Positions 1 to 11,610 are shown, counted from the first letter of the stretch. The stretch is DNA of 64,000 bases from Globodera rostochiensis (GCA_018350325.1 JAEVLN010000007.1:401109-465108); one strand, 5' to 3'. Made by a program: numbers and translations. The notes: generated from the letters alone by a model not told the origin.

Positions 1-345
1 AGGGAACAGTGCCTAAAGGTGAAATGCCACGGGGAAAAAGCCAAAAGCGGGGAAAATGCCAAGCGGGAAAAGTGCCAAAAAGGAAAATGTCAAAAGTGCA
101 AGTGCCAAAAGGGGAAAAATGAAAAAAATGCCAAAAGGAAGCAGTGCCAAAAGGGGAAAAATAGAGAAAATGCCAAAAGGGAACAGTGCCTAAAGAGGAA
201 AAAGGTAGGGAGAAAATGTCAAGAGGGAACAGTGCCAAGAGAGAAAAGTGCCAAAAGGGAATTGAAGTATTTCAATCAAATCTGTTCATAACATATCCGT
301 TCTTCTAGCGGTTGGGTGCGCCGTTAGGCGCACCTAAACCGCTAG
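1..345 (+). mobile_element. 3' end of a Helitron with internal purine-rich repeat
   Basis: Positions 19-270 are an A/G-rich tandem array of short words around GTGCCAAAAGGG. It is followed by a Helitron-type 3' terminus: an imperfect palindrome at 305-345 (CTAGCGG...GGTGCGCC, loop GTTA, GGCGCACC...CCGCTAG) ending in CTAG before a T. The same hairpin and the preceding AAATCTGTTCATAA recur at the 3' end of the complete Helitron at 44855-44894. The 5' end lies outside the window. The open frame over 19-291 is repeat-driven and is not called a gene. Confidence 0.7.
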
Positions 346-521
346 TAGTCACAAAAGTTCAAAAAAGTCGCCAAAACACTTGAAAATTTGGAAATGTAAT
401 CTCATCAGCAATTTTAACCAGTGTTGAATGAATTTGAAGAATTTTGGGGAAATTTTATATTGAATTTGGAAAAATTTATGTGCATATTTTTCCATTTTAT
501 GTGCATATTTTGCATTTTTTT
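346..521. other. AT-rich spacer
   Basis: Between the Helitron end and the fold-back element I see only AT-rich sequence with no coding pattern. Confidence 0.4.
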
Positions 522-739
522 TGTAAGAATCCGGGGAAAAAATGCGGCAACCATTGCCGGAAGAGTTACAGACCCGGGACTGAAGTGTCTTTTGACTGGG
601 GACTCAGTTATCCACTGATTAAAAAATGGGCTAAAGTTAATTTAAATGATTTCTTCCAAGGACAACTGTGCACAGGACCCCGGCAAGAGTAGGGAATTAA
701 GGGGTAGTCAAAAGTGTGTATCAGGGATGGGGCGGGTTG

Positions 740-870
740 AGAAAAATGTCGGTGTCGGGTTTCGGATCGGGTCGACCCAAAAAACCTCGTGTCGGGTTTT
801 AGGTATTGAGTCGAGAAAAAAGCCTGGGTTTCGGTCTCATCGGGTTTCGGGTCTTCGGGTTGAAAATTTT
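740..870. repeat. Simple repeat island of GGGTTTCGG words
   Basis: Begins near CAGGGATGGGGCGGGTTG, a hAT-like left end, and continues as repeats of TCGGGTTTCGG and related words until a poly-T tract. No matching right end was found, so it is probably a truncated element. Confidence 0.4.
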
Positions 871-1007
871 TTTTTTTCAATTTTAACCAAAAATCAATAT
901 CAATATGTAAAATTATAAATTGGTAAATAATAGTGCAAAACAACAATTCCTCCTAATCTGTGAGTATTTTACCAGCCGTCGAAAACAGCCTCCTTTTTTT
1001 AAGAATA

Positions 1008-1036
1008 GTCGGCGGTGCCGATAGGCGCCGCCGAGA
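1008..1036 (+). repeat. Dispersed GC-rich hairpin repeat, copy 1
   Basis: CGGCGGTGCC, loop GATA, GGCGCCGCCG forms a 10-bp stem and is followed by GAGAAATTTTGAATTTTTGA. The same hairpin and flank recur at about 10666, 11611, 32405, 33225, 45266 and 47956 in both orientations. Confidence 0.7.
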
Positions 1037-1372
1037 AATTTTGAATTTTTGATTGCAACCAAAATTTTGAAATTACGATAATTTTTTGTTTGGTTTTATT
1101 CGAAATTTTTATGTTCTGATTTTGGCTCAACATTCTTACCTATATTGTTTTTATTTTATTGTGTTTGGAGGATTTCATTGAGAAAATTTCGAAGCGAATT
1201 CTTTAATTAATATTTAAATTCAGCCCCTCCACTTAACGAAATTTGGGCAAAATCTGCAGTTTAGGACCAATTTCCTTAACAAATTGAGTCTTAAATTGCA
1301 AATTTTAAACCGGTTCAAAAACCGCTTATTCTTGATTTTTATTTTCTACCGACAAATTCGTAACTTTAAAAG

Positions 1373-1588
1373 TAGGGTTGGCCGGGACGGGAACTTTTGG
1401 AAAACCGGGACCGGGACTAAATTTGGTCCCGGTCAAAAAAAAACCGGGACTACAGACAAAAACAATAAAAAAAAGCTTGGTAAAAAACCGGGACTATTAT
1501 AAGGGCTTTTAAAGGAATTTGGAAATTTCAGTACCAAAATGGAAAAAATAAACCATTTCAGTACTGGTCCCGGTCCCGTCCAACCCTA
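1373..1588. mobile_element. hAT-like non-autonomous element with 8-bp target duplication
   Basis: Starts TAGGGTTGG and ends CCAACCCTA. It is flanked by exact direct repeats TTTAAAAG at 1365-1372 and 1589-1596. An 8-bp duplication and TAGGG ends are typical of the hAT superfamily. The interior is CCGGGAC/GTCCCGG words and has no coding frame. Related interiors occur near 24043, 30750 and 51385. Confidence 0.8.
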
Positions 1589-1982
1589 TTTAAAAGCCTA
1601 TATGAGTGATTTTTCCCTTTAAGTGGACAACTGAGTCCCCAGTCAAAAGATACTTCAGTCCCGGGTCTGTAACTCTTCGGGGAATGGTTGCCGCAAAATT
1701 TTCTTCAGGATTCTTACATTGCAGACCGAGAAGAGTCGATTGATATATATTTCGTCTGGACCGTATGAACGATATTTTCCTACAAACGCTTTGAACACGC
1801 TCGGCTGTTATATTGGAAATTCACTTACAAGTGAAAATTTTGAAAATTTCAGACAAATTAACGAAAACCCCAAATTTAATATTGACTGCGAAAGGCTGAA
1901 ATTGTGAACAAACATAGAAAATTATAATCATTATGACAATAAAACTCAAATACAGTCAATTCAAAATGGCACAATCGATAGT

Positions 1983-4900
1983 CTATTGGTTATTGAAGCA
2001 GTAGACGTTTTCGCTGCAGAGCATTTCCAGTTCAGCAGAACCAGCAGCCAGAGTGACGTTTCCGTACTCGACCTGTACAATAATTACAAAAAAATTAATA
2101 GCATTTTTAGGCCCCTTTTCTGTACCGTAATGTATTGGATGACGGGAACGTACACATTGGGGGGAAAAGAGAATTTGAGACCTCCATGATTAGAAGCAAT
2201 CTTTCCAAGGCCGTCCAATGTCACTTCAAATTCAGCTTTACCGTCAGTTTCGGTTATGAAAATTTTGAAGGAAAGATTGAGGGGCAAAAGCTTTTCCTGA
2301 TCAATTGTCGAATTTAGTGAAGTAGTCGTGACGTCATTATACGCGCCCATTTTCCTATCCACATCATAAATGAAGCTGTTGTTTTGTTTCTAAATCATTT
2401 GTTAATTTAACTTAAACTTTTCTGACAGCCCCACAGGTCTAGCGGTTAAATTTGATTGTCTCATTGATTTTGACAAAAATTTATTGGTTATTCTGTTGTA
2501 TTACAGTAATAGGTTACATACAAAACGGTAATTTTAAAATGCAGTTTTCCAAATCAATTTGTTTGATATTTTTGATAGTGTATTAGAATATTAGTTTAGC
2601 AATATAGCAAACTCACAATGACGCTTTTGAACCAAAGTGTATTTTTGCGCAACGTCACCCTAAACACAGTCGCACCAACTTAATATAAATCTTGTAATTA
2701 TCGCTTCAGATTTTATAATTAAGTCAATATGTGTTTAAATTATTTCAAAGTCCGAGTACTTTTCCTGTACAGTTAGAACTAGGGTTGGCACACCGACCCC
2801 GCAAATTTAGGCCATTTTCGGTTCCCCGACCGCTGACCTCTCCCATTTCCAAAAAGCTTCAAAATTGCCGCAATAATTTTAGTTCCAAAAAACCCGAACC
2901 CTGACCCCGACCGATTTGGGCAACCCTGACCCTGACCGATTTGAGCAACCCGACCCCGACCGATTTGGGTAACCCCGACCCCGACCGATTTGGGCAACCC
3001 CGACCCTGACCGATTTGAGCAACCCGACCCCGACCGATTTGGGCAACCCCGACCCCGACCGATTTGGGTAACCCCGACCCCGACCGATTTGGGCAACCCC
3101 GAACCTGACCGATTTGAGCAACCCGACCCCGACCGATTTGGGCAACCCCAACCCCGACCGATTTGGGCAACCCCGACCCCGACCGATTTGAGCAACCCGA
3201 CCCCGACCGATTTGAGCAACCCCGACCCTGACCGATTTGGGCAACCCGACCCCGACCGATTTGGGCAACCCCGACCCCGACCGATTTGGGCAACCCCGAC
3301 CCCGACCGATTTGAGCAACCCGACCCCGACCGATTTGAGCAACCCCGACCCTGACCGATTTGGGCAACCCGACCCCGACCGATTTGGGCAACCCCGACCC
3401 TGACCGATTTGAGCAACCCCGACCCTGACCGATTTGAGCAACCCCGACCCTGACCGATTTGAGCAACCCGACCCCGGCCGATTTGGGCAACTCCGACCCT
3501 GACCGATTCGACCGATTTGGGCAACCCCGACCCCGACCGATTTGAGCAACCCCGACCCCGACCGATTTGAGCAACCCCGACCCCGACCGATTTGGGCAAC
3601 CCCGACCCTGACCGATTTGAGCAACCCGACCCCGACCGGTTTGGGCAACCCCGACCCTGACCGATTTGAGCAACCCGACCCCGACCGATTTGAGCAACCC
3701 CGACCCTGACCGATTTGAGCAACCCCGACCCTGACCGATTTGAGCAACCCGACCCCGACCGATTTGAGCAACCCCGACCCTGACCGATTTGAGCAACCCC
3801 GACCCTGACCGATTTGAGCAACCCGACCCCGACCGATTTGAGCAACCTCGACCCCGACAGGTGTGAAGCTGAACCGCGCCGATGGTCGTGGGTTCAATTC
3901 CCTCCCGGGACTACCATTTTGCCAATCGCTTACTAAAACACCACATGTCGTGTCAAAAGACCTTCTCATACGATTTGAACTTCCCATATTTTGTGATTGA
4001 TTAAATGGTTTAGGCAACAGATTTGTGATATTATTCCCAATGCTCAATTGTGATCAAAGCACCAACAAAACCCCCCAGAAGTGATGTTTGCTTACAGAGG
4101 TCGTGAAACTCGAGCGCCTCGTTGAAGAAGTTGATGCGCACTTCGGAGTCCGGCTTCAGTCCCTTTTTGAACGCGATGTTCACAAAGACGACATAACCGG
4201 GCGCTGCCCCTTTTTTGATCACTTGCGTAAAGTTGATGCGTTTCCATGGGACGAAATTTGTACCTTGGGTACTTTTCCGTTATGATGGCAACAGCCAATT
4301 TTATTGTTGTTTCGTTGTTGAAAACACATTAGGGGTTTTAGGGTCGTAGAATCCGAATATGACTTCCATTTTTCGACCGAATTCGAACCCCAAACCCGAA
4401 TTCGAACAATTTCCAGAAATTTGTTTTTTCGCATTTTTCCATTAAAATCGCCCTTTTCAATGAGACTTTGCAAAACATCGTTAAATCGATGCCACCAAAC
4501 TGATATTCTTTGTCCTGCACAATGCAAAAATAAAATGTTTTTAGGTAAATGAGAAAAAACATTTCGAACAATTGTTCGAATTCGGGTCGGTGTTTGAAAT
4601 CGGTCGAAATAAAGTCACAAATGGATTCTACGACCCCGAAAACCCCTAGAAACAGCTTTAATCGACTTTGAACAAAAACATTTTTTTCTTGTGGCGCCTG
4701 ACAACGGAAAAGTACCGTGTTCTTCTCCGTACAAAAATAAGTCATTTGCATTAGAAGAAGCTTTCTCCACCCAAATTTTGAGAGTATCAAAAGCTGAGCT
4801 ATTGACCTGAACAAATAATAAAATCAAATTTTATAATAAAACTACCTAATAGGGTTAGCATACGCTTTCATTAACTTACAGTAATATGGTCAATGGTCCA

Positions 4901-7900
4901 CGGCGGAATAGGCATTGTCGAAATGTTTATGTTCTTTGGATTGTAATATGGGCACAATTTGTTCCATACATTCCCACAAACTTCGCCGTAGAAGCCGTCT
5001 TTGGCCATCAGAATTTGTAACGTCGTTTCTGCGTATGGGCGCATAAAAATTTGATGTTTTCCGCTTATAACAACATTTGGTGTCAATCCGGCTGCTGCCT
5101 CCTTTAAACAAATTTACATTGATTTTGGAGTAATTTTTTTTTGATTCATATGAATTTAAATATTATTACCTTGCGCAAATGATGCCAACAAATGATTGGG
5201 TTATAGGAATTTATTTCAAAAACCAAAACGGCCACATTGCTATCTTTAAAAGAACGGAATGAAACAAACAAAATTTTAAATGCCTACGAAAGCAAACAAA
5301 GCTGTTGTTTTCAAAAAAATCCGGTCTTACACCTCAGTTCCTATTTTGTCTAATTCGAAATCGGCAAAATTTTTCGTATTTTCATAACAAATTATTTGAT
5401 TAAATTACTGAAAAAAGAACAAAAAACAATGTTAAACATTTTCCGGAAGGCGCTTTTTGACGAAATTTTCTTGGAACTGGCAAGATATATTTGCATAGAA
5501 TTATTGTTAAATTTGTTGAAATGTTTGTTCTAAATATTGAGGTAATTTCAATATTTATCGAGTGTTTTATTGAAAAAATACTTCAAATTTCAATATCACA
5601 GCATGAAATTTTTTTTCAAAAAAACCCTTGCCCGTAGCCCTTACCCGTGTCATTTGAAAATTCCGATCTCTAGTTTTAACATGTTTTTTGTAGAATAGGG
5701 AATCATGAATGAAGCCCAAAAATAGCATTCATTTTCGAAAAATTTTAGAATTAGAGCGACTTTTTTAGTCCATATAAATCCATATTTTGGCACTTTTTGG
5801 GGTTTTTGGTCTATATTTTGGGGGGTTTTAAGTCCATATTTCGTTTTTTTTAGTCCATATAAATCCGCGCTCTATTAATCACTTACAAATTTTTGAGCAT
5901 CTTTCGTCCTTGTTCTGCAAGTAGATTTTGATTATGTCGCTAATTGGGTTTAATGTGCCCCTCAAAATGATCTTGTCGCCATAGTTCAGTAAAGTATTGT
6001 TCAACGCATAGACGAATTTTGCTTTTTTTACCTAAATTCGCACAAAAAATGTTAGCATTTATCAAATCAATTTGGTCCTTTTAAATACTAATTCCAAATT
6101 ACCGCATCTGCCGATGACATGAAATGTTGCTCCAACAAGTTAACATTCCCATCAAGCTATGAAATGATTTTTCAGTAAATTAATTGAACTTTTTTAATAT
6201 TACCATCACATGTTTGATCTCACAAAATGGAATTGAATTGGTGTAGTTGGCAAACAAATTTTCTCCGTTCATTTTTAGTTCATGAAATTTTTGTACCCAC
6301 GACGAAGCGAAATTCGAATGCATTGCTTTTGTTGCAAATTCGGGTTGCATTTTCTTCTTCATCGAAAGTCCGCTTGCCGGCCTTAATTAATAATTATATT
6401 AATTATTTGTAAAATATTAATTATTATTTATTTGGCTCAGTTTGAACAAGAGTCCGGTAAAATAAAATTTCCGGGAACGGGAACGGGGTTTTAAAAAGTA
6501 CGGGACGGCAATCCCGTTCCGGGAATCCCGTACTTTTTCCGTTCCCGTACTACACGTTCAATTTTTTATGACGGGATCCCGGCGGGAACGGGAAAAATTA
6601 ATTTAAAAAAAATTATCTAACATTTTTTGGTACCCCAGTTTGCGAGCATTTCTGATTGTTAGGAAATCGCGCAAAAATTTCGAAAATTTTGCTGATTTTC
6701 GAATTCTTCCAAAATACAAGTTTTGGGGATCCCCCTCCCCCCCCTCGGCTGCAACCCTAGTTTGAACAAAAATGTTTTTTAAAAATATTTTATTTTAATG
6801 AAATTTTGGAACAGTACAATTTAATTTATTTTGTTTTTATTTAAGGTCAAGAATTTACATCATAAACTTTTAATGTGACATTGTAGCAATTGTCCTGCAG
6901 CTCAAACTGAATAATGAATGCCGTTCCAGGGACTAAAAATTTAAGTTCATTATAATACATACATTTCGCATAAATTATAAATTAAATTTTTTATAATTTT
7001 TAAAATTTTTTTACTTGGTTCTTTGATTGGGCGCTTCACTTTCGAAAACATGATTGAGAAGGTACTTGTCGTTTGACTGTTGCGCTTTTGGAAACGGAAT
7101 AAAAAATTCAAATTATTTTGATGTCCGTCAATTGTAAAGCTGGTTGGAAGCCCAACAGGAGACTTTTCCAAAATGCTCTTAAAATTATTATAAAAAATAA
7201 ATATTTTAATTTATTTATATACTTTCACAGGGTCGTTTATTTCCGTCACTTTGGGTTCATCAAAAAGCATCATTTGGCCGTTCAGCGTCAACTTAAAATA
7301 TTAAAAAATTATAATTAAATGTAATTAGTGCTTATGTTCTTGCCTTGATCGATCTGTTTTTCCATTCAATTCCACGGAACCAATTCTTTGACAGAAAAAT
7401 GCCTCCCAACTGAGTGCCGTTTATAAATAGTTTAATGGCGTAGAAATGCTTGAAAAGGATAATTTCCATGTGCATTTTGTAGCTTCCATTGGGCAGTCGC
7501 TCATCTTTTGTAACAATCAAAGCCGTCTAAAATTCATTTAAAAATTTTTTTTTACACAAAAATTAATTAAATTACTTCTGGTAAGAAGACTTTCAATTCG
7601 TCAGTTGTCCCAATTGTAAAGTTCATTAGAACTGGGCCGCCAGTTACGTTGTCTGTAAATTTTATTTTATTTTATTTTTATTCGGTTGAAATTAATTTTG
7701 GTTAATTATTTTACTTTCATCTGTCTTCGATGTAAATTTTATTTTATTTATTTTTTATTCTGTTGAATTAATTTTAATTTTTATTATTTTACTTTCATCT
7801 GTCTTCGACAGTTCCACCGTCATATTTTTCAGGTCAACATCCGTCAACGCATCAATCACAATGGCCTGTTCGTCCGCGTCGATTAATCCAATCATAAATG

Positions 7901-9758
7901 TACGATTGGTGTTCAGGGATGGACATTTTTTTGAGCCTGCTATTGGAGTTTCCGGTTCAACAATTTTTGCAACAGAATCCGTTGGCCGTATAAACTTAAA
8001 ACATTTATTATTTTGTATTATTATTTAAATATTTTTTATTCTAAAAAAAAAGAAGAAGAATGTCTTACCCATGCTTCCATTGTGCATGTGCAAGTTCGGT
8101 TGATGTACAGGTGGTGAAGCTTGTTCAGTTGTGTCGATGGCAGCATGTCCATGCCCAACACCCAAAGGCCGGCATAGTTTTTCAACCGTTCTCCATGCAC
8201 AATTTTTTCCAAAAATGCTTCACGAAGAAGCTGGTCATCGATGTATGCTTGTTTGCCTATAACAAATAGAACACATTTAAAATTCCTAACATTTTAAAAT
8301 AATTTATTCAATTTACCATATTCAACTGTGGCGTATGTTGCTATCTGATCCCGGTCGCCGAAATGAACACCAATTTGGTGAACATTGCCGAAATTGTAAC
8401 TAAAAATGTTTTATTATTAATCGTTTTTTAATAGAATCGAATGAGCAAGACTTGAAGCATACGATCAGCTTCCATTTACGCCAAATTAATTTTAAAATGT
8501 GATTTGTTATAAATTTTTAACACAAACGGGCGAGATGCAATTGATGCCTCCAGCATTATCTGATGCGTTCGTATCCCATTTATTGGCGGCATTGTGTACA
8601 CTTTAATGCCACGCCAATGGAATTTTCTAGCGCATTTGTCATTTTCTGCCGTGACCAGTGCCTTACATTCCTCCACAAACAGCATTTGCTAAAATTTGAT
8701 GGGTTTTGAAAAAATTTAAAATTTGCAAAAAATTGAGAAACAAATTTGCATTGCAAATGCAAAATTTACATTCATTTTCGGATTGAGAAAAACACCGGAT
8801 TTCGGATAACGGATTTCGGATGATCCGCTGCAACCCTGGTTCAGATTAGGGTTGCCGCCGGGTGGGGGACGGGGACGGGAAAACCGGGGACCCCCGGCCA
8901 TTCTCATCCCCGTCCCCGTTCCCCCGGTTTGCCCATCCCCGAAAACGGGGATTCCCGCTCCCATCCCCGCCGGGGACGGGGATGAAAATGCACCCCCTAA
9001 AGATGGTCATCAGATCAGATTTTAGTTTGAATTTTGGGCTGTGCTTTTTGACAAAAGATTTTAATCCTTTTTAGGTGAGTCCCCCTAAGTGAATAGATGG
9101 TTTATTGGTTTGTCTTCCTGAAAGTCTTATGTTTAGTGACGGGTTCGGTCCCGCTTGAGTTCGAGTACTTTTTTAATTTATTTTGGTTCTGTCGCGTGCG
9201 CTCCCCCCACTAAAAGAATACTAGAACCTTATCTTCTTTACGCTCTTTTACAAAAAAATGTCGAACAATTTTTTGCAAATAGATAAAATAGAATATTGAC
9301 ACTTTTCAAAACAACCTCTGTATTCGGGATCCGAAATTGGCCTGACATTACCAACATACGGCTTGTGCCCAATGTGCTCGGGTAGCAGATCAGTATGCTA
9401 AATTCAAATTAATTTTGATCATTTTACCAGAAAAATATATATATATATATTCTGTCATTTAATCATTCATACCCGTCATCACAATGTCCAGCGTCTCGGG
9501 GCAGACGGAATTCGAGTCCGTACGCTTCGGCATTGTTCCCGGTATACGACGGCATGCATTGCAGTAAATCATTGTAAAAGATGTTAACCGTCGAAGTTTG
9601 ATTGTTGCCGGTTAGATGAATTCTAAAAAATTTTGTTCAAAAAGTTTAATAATTGGCATTAATCTTTACGGGGTTGTCGGCGTGTGTTGGCCATCCGCGA
9701 GATGCAGCAACGGTGCGCAAGTGATTAAGATCACGAGTAAAAAGTGAATAAAGCTCAT
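1983..9758 (-). CDS. Secreted multi-domain galectin-like protein (about 22 exons)
   Basis: Exon 1 (9758-9670) encodes a signal peptide (MSFIHFLLVILITC...). Exons then run 9622-9473, 9397-9316, 8688-8480, 8399-8317, 8256-8069, 7994-7793, 7652-7576, 7526-7344, 7291-7229, 7177-7015, 6932-6859, 6381-6204, 6156-6103, 6031-5887, 5243-5170, 5101-4880, 4806-about 4650, about 4280-4096, about 2370-2126 and 2072-1983 (stop TAG). Every junction through 4880 is phase-consistent if one extra base in the exon at 6381 is discounted. The product contains about five modules with the galectin-like pattern GDKIILRGTLNP...IKIYLQN, then ...FYAIKLFING and PPWTIDHIT. Known nematode galectins usually have one or two domains and no signal peptide, so this architecture is unusual. 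The galectin call rests on pattern only. The junction across the satellite-bearing intron (4096 to about 2370) is not phase-resolved and an exon may be missing. Confidence 0.6.
2780..3860. repeat. Tandem satellite of CCGACCGATTTGGGCAACCC units inside an intron
   Basis: About 1 kb of 21-24 bp units alternating ...GATTTGGGCAACCCC and ...GATTTGAGCAACCC. The left edge is TAGGGTTGG at 2780, a hAT-like end, and the unit itself contains CAACCC, the complement of that end. The array lies in an intron of the galectin-like gene. It produces long glycine/arginine-rich open frames on the minus strand, which I treat as artefacts of the repeat. Confidence 0.85.
3861..3914 (+). repeat. tRNA-like 3' half (B-box remnant)
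   Basis: GTGGGTTCAATTCCC followed by TCCCGGGACTACC resembles a tRNA T-arm plus acceptor strand with a Pol III B box. No matching 5' half is present: the satellite abuts it directly. Probably a truncated tRNA-derived SINE. Confidence 0.4.
4330..4648. mobile_element. hAT-like inverted-repeat element within the galectin-like gene
   Basis: Ends are TAGGGGTTTTAGGGTCGTAG and its near-complement CTACGACCCCGAAAACCCCTA, giving about 26-bp terminal repeats. A related left end is at about 23016. The element overlaps the region where exons after 4806 become hard to follow, so it may have altered that gene. The flanks (AAACACAT and GAAACAGC) are not a clear duplication. Confidence 0.6.
5760..5880. repeat. 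CCATAT-type low-complexity repeat in an intron
   Basis: Repeats of TAGTCCATATAAATCC and TCCATATTTTGG. The same vocabulary fills the complete elements at 15893-16458 and 50405-50847, so this is probably a remnant of that family. It lies between exons of the galectin-like gene. Confidence 0.5.
6448..6759. mobile_element. hAT-like element with exact 8-bp target duplication
   Basis: Flanked by GTTTGAAC at 6440-6447 and 6760-6767. The right end is GCAACCCTA and the left end is AAGAGTCCGG. The interior consists of CCCGTTCC/GGAACGGG words. It sits in an intron of the galectin-like gene (between the exons at 6859 and 6381), which therefore tolerates it. Confidence 0.75.
8768..8995. repeat. Two abutting GC-rich element fragments in an intron
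   Basis: A right end GCTGCAACCCTG at about 8828-8839 is preceded by CGGATTTCGGATAA words. After GTTCAGAT a second element begins with TAGGGTTGCC and continues as GGGGACGGGGACGGG and its complement. The second resembles 17547-17711. It lies between galectin-like exons at 9316 and 8688. Confidence 0.55.
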
Positions 9759-10430
9759 TTTGATCTTCTACAAACAAAATTTATTTGTTGTTTAAATTTT
9801 ATCATAAAAAATTGATCGAATAATTTTTGAGCAGCAAAAAAATTGGCTCAATTTGTTAGCGCTGGAAAAATTCTTAGTTTTGACAATAATAAACTCATTC
9901 TTTTTGTTTGAGTCCAAAAATATTAGAGATTTATTTTAATTTAAAAATATTTAAAATTTTATTCATTTGTGCACATCGAATAAATATTTAATCATTTTGC
10001 GATGGAACAAAAAGATATGATCATTTGCTCACAAAATTTTATGTAATGAGCAAAAACATTTCTGATTGGTGCTTTTGCTGCATTGGATGTGCTTTTAGTT
10101 GTATGATTCATTGGTAATATGGGAAAAGCAATGAAAAATAATTTTTTGTCCATTTATGACAATTTTTAGAAATGGGTTTTATCGCCAATCGCATATCGCC
10201 AATCGTATATCGCTTATCGCATATCGCCGATCGCTCTTTTTTTGGCACGATTTACATCCCTGGTACAGACTTTAATAATTTTTTTATAGCAATTTATTTT
10301 TGATTTATAGCCATAATGTGAAGAAGTAAGAGCAAGATTTATCGAGTATAATAAATTTGCTCACTAATTAAGCTAATAAAATTTTTTTTTTTTGTTAAAA
10401 ATGTGTTAAGTTTTCCGTGGCATATGTAGG

Positions 10431-10840
10431 CAGGGATGCCAAATTGCCCTTTATTAATGGCAAATGCCATTATTTTGAAAATTTGCCCTTACCTTTGCCA
10501 TTTCTACACACTTGCCATTATTTTGCCATTTATTGGACCTTTGGGGAAAATTCTCATTTTTTGAGGGAAAAATGAGGATTTGTCGGAGATAGTGCTCCTC
10601 GTACAATTTGAAGTTTTTGGTTGTAAATGTCTTAACAATTCGAGTTCAAAAATTCAAAATTTTCTCGGCGGAGCCTATCGGCACCGCCGACCACTATTTG
10701 TTGAAGCAGAATTCTAAAAAAATGCTTTTTTTTTTTTAAATTCGTTAAGAAAAATTGTACAATGCCATTTTTCGGACCCTACAATGCCATTTCATAGAAG
10801 CCGTTTGCCATTTTTTCTCGAAGGTGAGTTGGCATCCCTG
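10431..10840. mobile_element. hAT-like element with 12-bp terminal inverted repeats
   Basis: Starts CAGGGATGCCAA and ends TTGGCATCCCTG. The interior repeats TTTGCCATTATTTTGCC-type words and carries one GC-rich hairpin copy. The flanking octamers TATGTAGG and TATACATG match only partly, so the insertion is old or imprecise. Confidence 0.65.
10666..10692 (-). repeat. Dispersed GC-rich hairpin repeat, copy 2
   Basis: CTCGGCGGAGCCTATCGGCACCGCCG in the orientation opposite to copy 1. It is preceded by AATTCGAGTTCAAAAATTC. Confidence 0.6.
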
Positions 10841-11610
10841 TATACATGCATGTCTGTATGTGTAATCTAAGGAAATCTCTTACATAAGAATCTCGAGAAA
10901 TGCTTACTGTATTTCGAAATAAAAAGAATTTTGTGCAACATCAAAAAAGGCAGGATTCTTAAAAATTTTTTATTTTTTCATAATTTTTTATTACGACAAT
11001 TGTAACTTTTTTTTAAATTTTAAAGCAATATTAAACCTTTGTAAAAAATCAAAATAAATATTTTTTTCGGTGATAAGAAAAAGTAATTTTTAGTGGAGCA
11101 ATTAAAATTTCCATAAAAATGCCAATTGATTAAAAACGTGAAAATGGCGAATGGATTAATATGGACTAAAAAGTTTCTCGAATTCCAAAAAATAAATGCT
11201 ATTTTTGGGCTTTTTACATGATTGCACGAAATTTCGTTTCGTTTTCGTGTTTTTTGGGGTTTTTTGGTTTCGTTTTTGAGTTTTGTTTTCGTAAATGAAA
11301 AAAAAAAATTTTTTCTAATTGTAATTAAGCTACCTACTCTATTTTTTTTTACAAAAATTCAATAAAATTATTTTTTTCATTTAAACAGTTGACGACGTTG
11401 CCGCGGGAAGGCACCGCAGAAAAGTTTTTAGTCCTTCTTTTATCGCATCTAATTAATCAGTCGTTGTAAATCTTTGGCCCTCTTTGTCTAGCATTTCCTA
11501 TAATTACAATTAATGAATTAAATTTAATTAATGAAAACATATTGCAAAAAATGTTCTAAAATTTGGTCGCAAATCTCTTAACAAATTGAGTCAAAAATTC
11601 AAAATGTTCC

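Larger units (their letters stand above)
522..1718. mobile_element. Fold-back element with ~100-bp inverted arms
   Basis: The left arm (522-622, beginning TGTAAGAATCC) reappears in reverse complement at about 1618-1718, ending GGATTCTTACA. Both arms contain GAGTTACAGACCCGGGACTG and GACTGGGGACTCAGTT. The arms enclose about 1 kb that holds a GC-rich hairpin repeat (1008-1036) and a complete hAT-like element (1373-1588), so those are nested. A related arm fragment (CCGGGACTGAAGTG) occurs at 19208. No coding capacity is visible. Confidence 0.65.

Noticed and set aside
2779..4047. 422-residue and overlapping long open frames, Gly/Arg/Ser-rich
   Set aside because: They are open only because the satellite unit lacks stops in several frames at once; three overlapping frames encode the same repeat.
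5640..5680. Further hAT-like right end (CCGATCTCTA)
   Set aside because: No matching left end or target duplication could be found, so boundaries cannot be supported.
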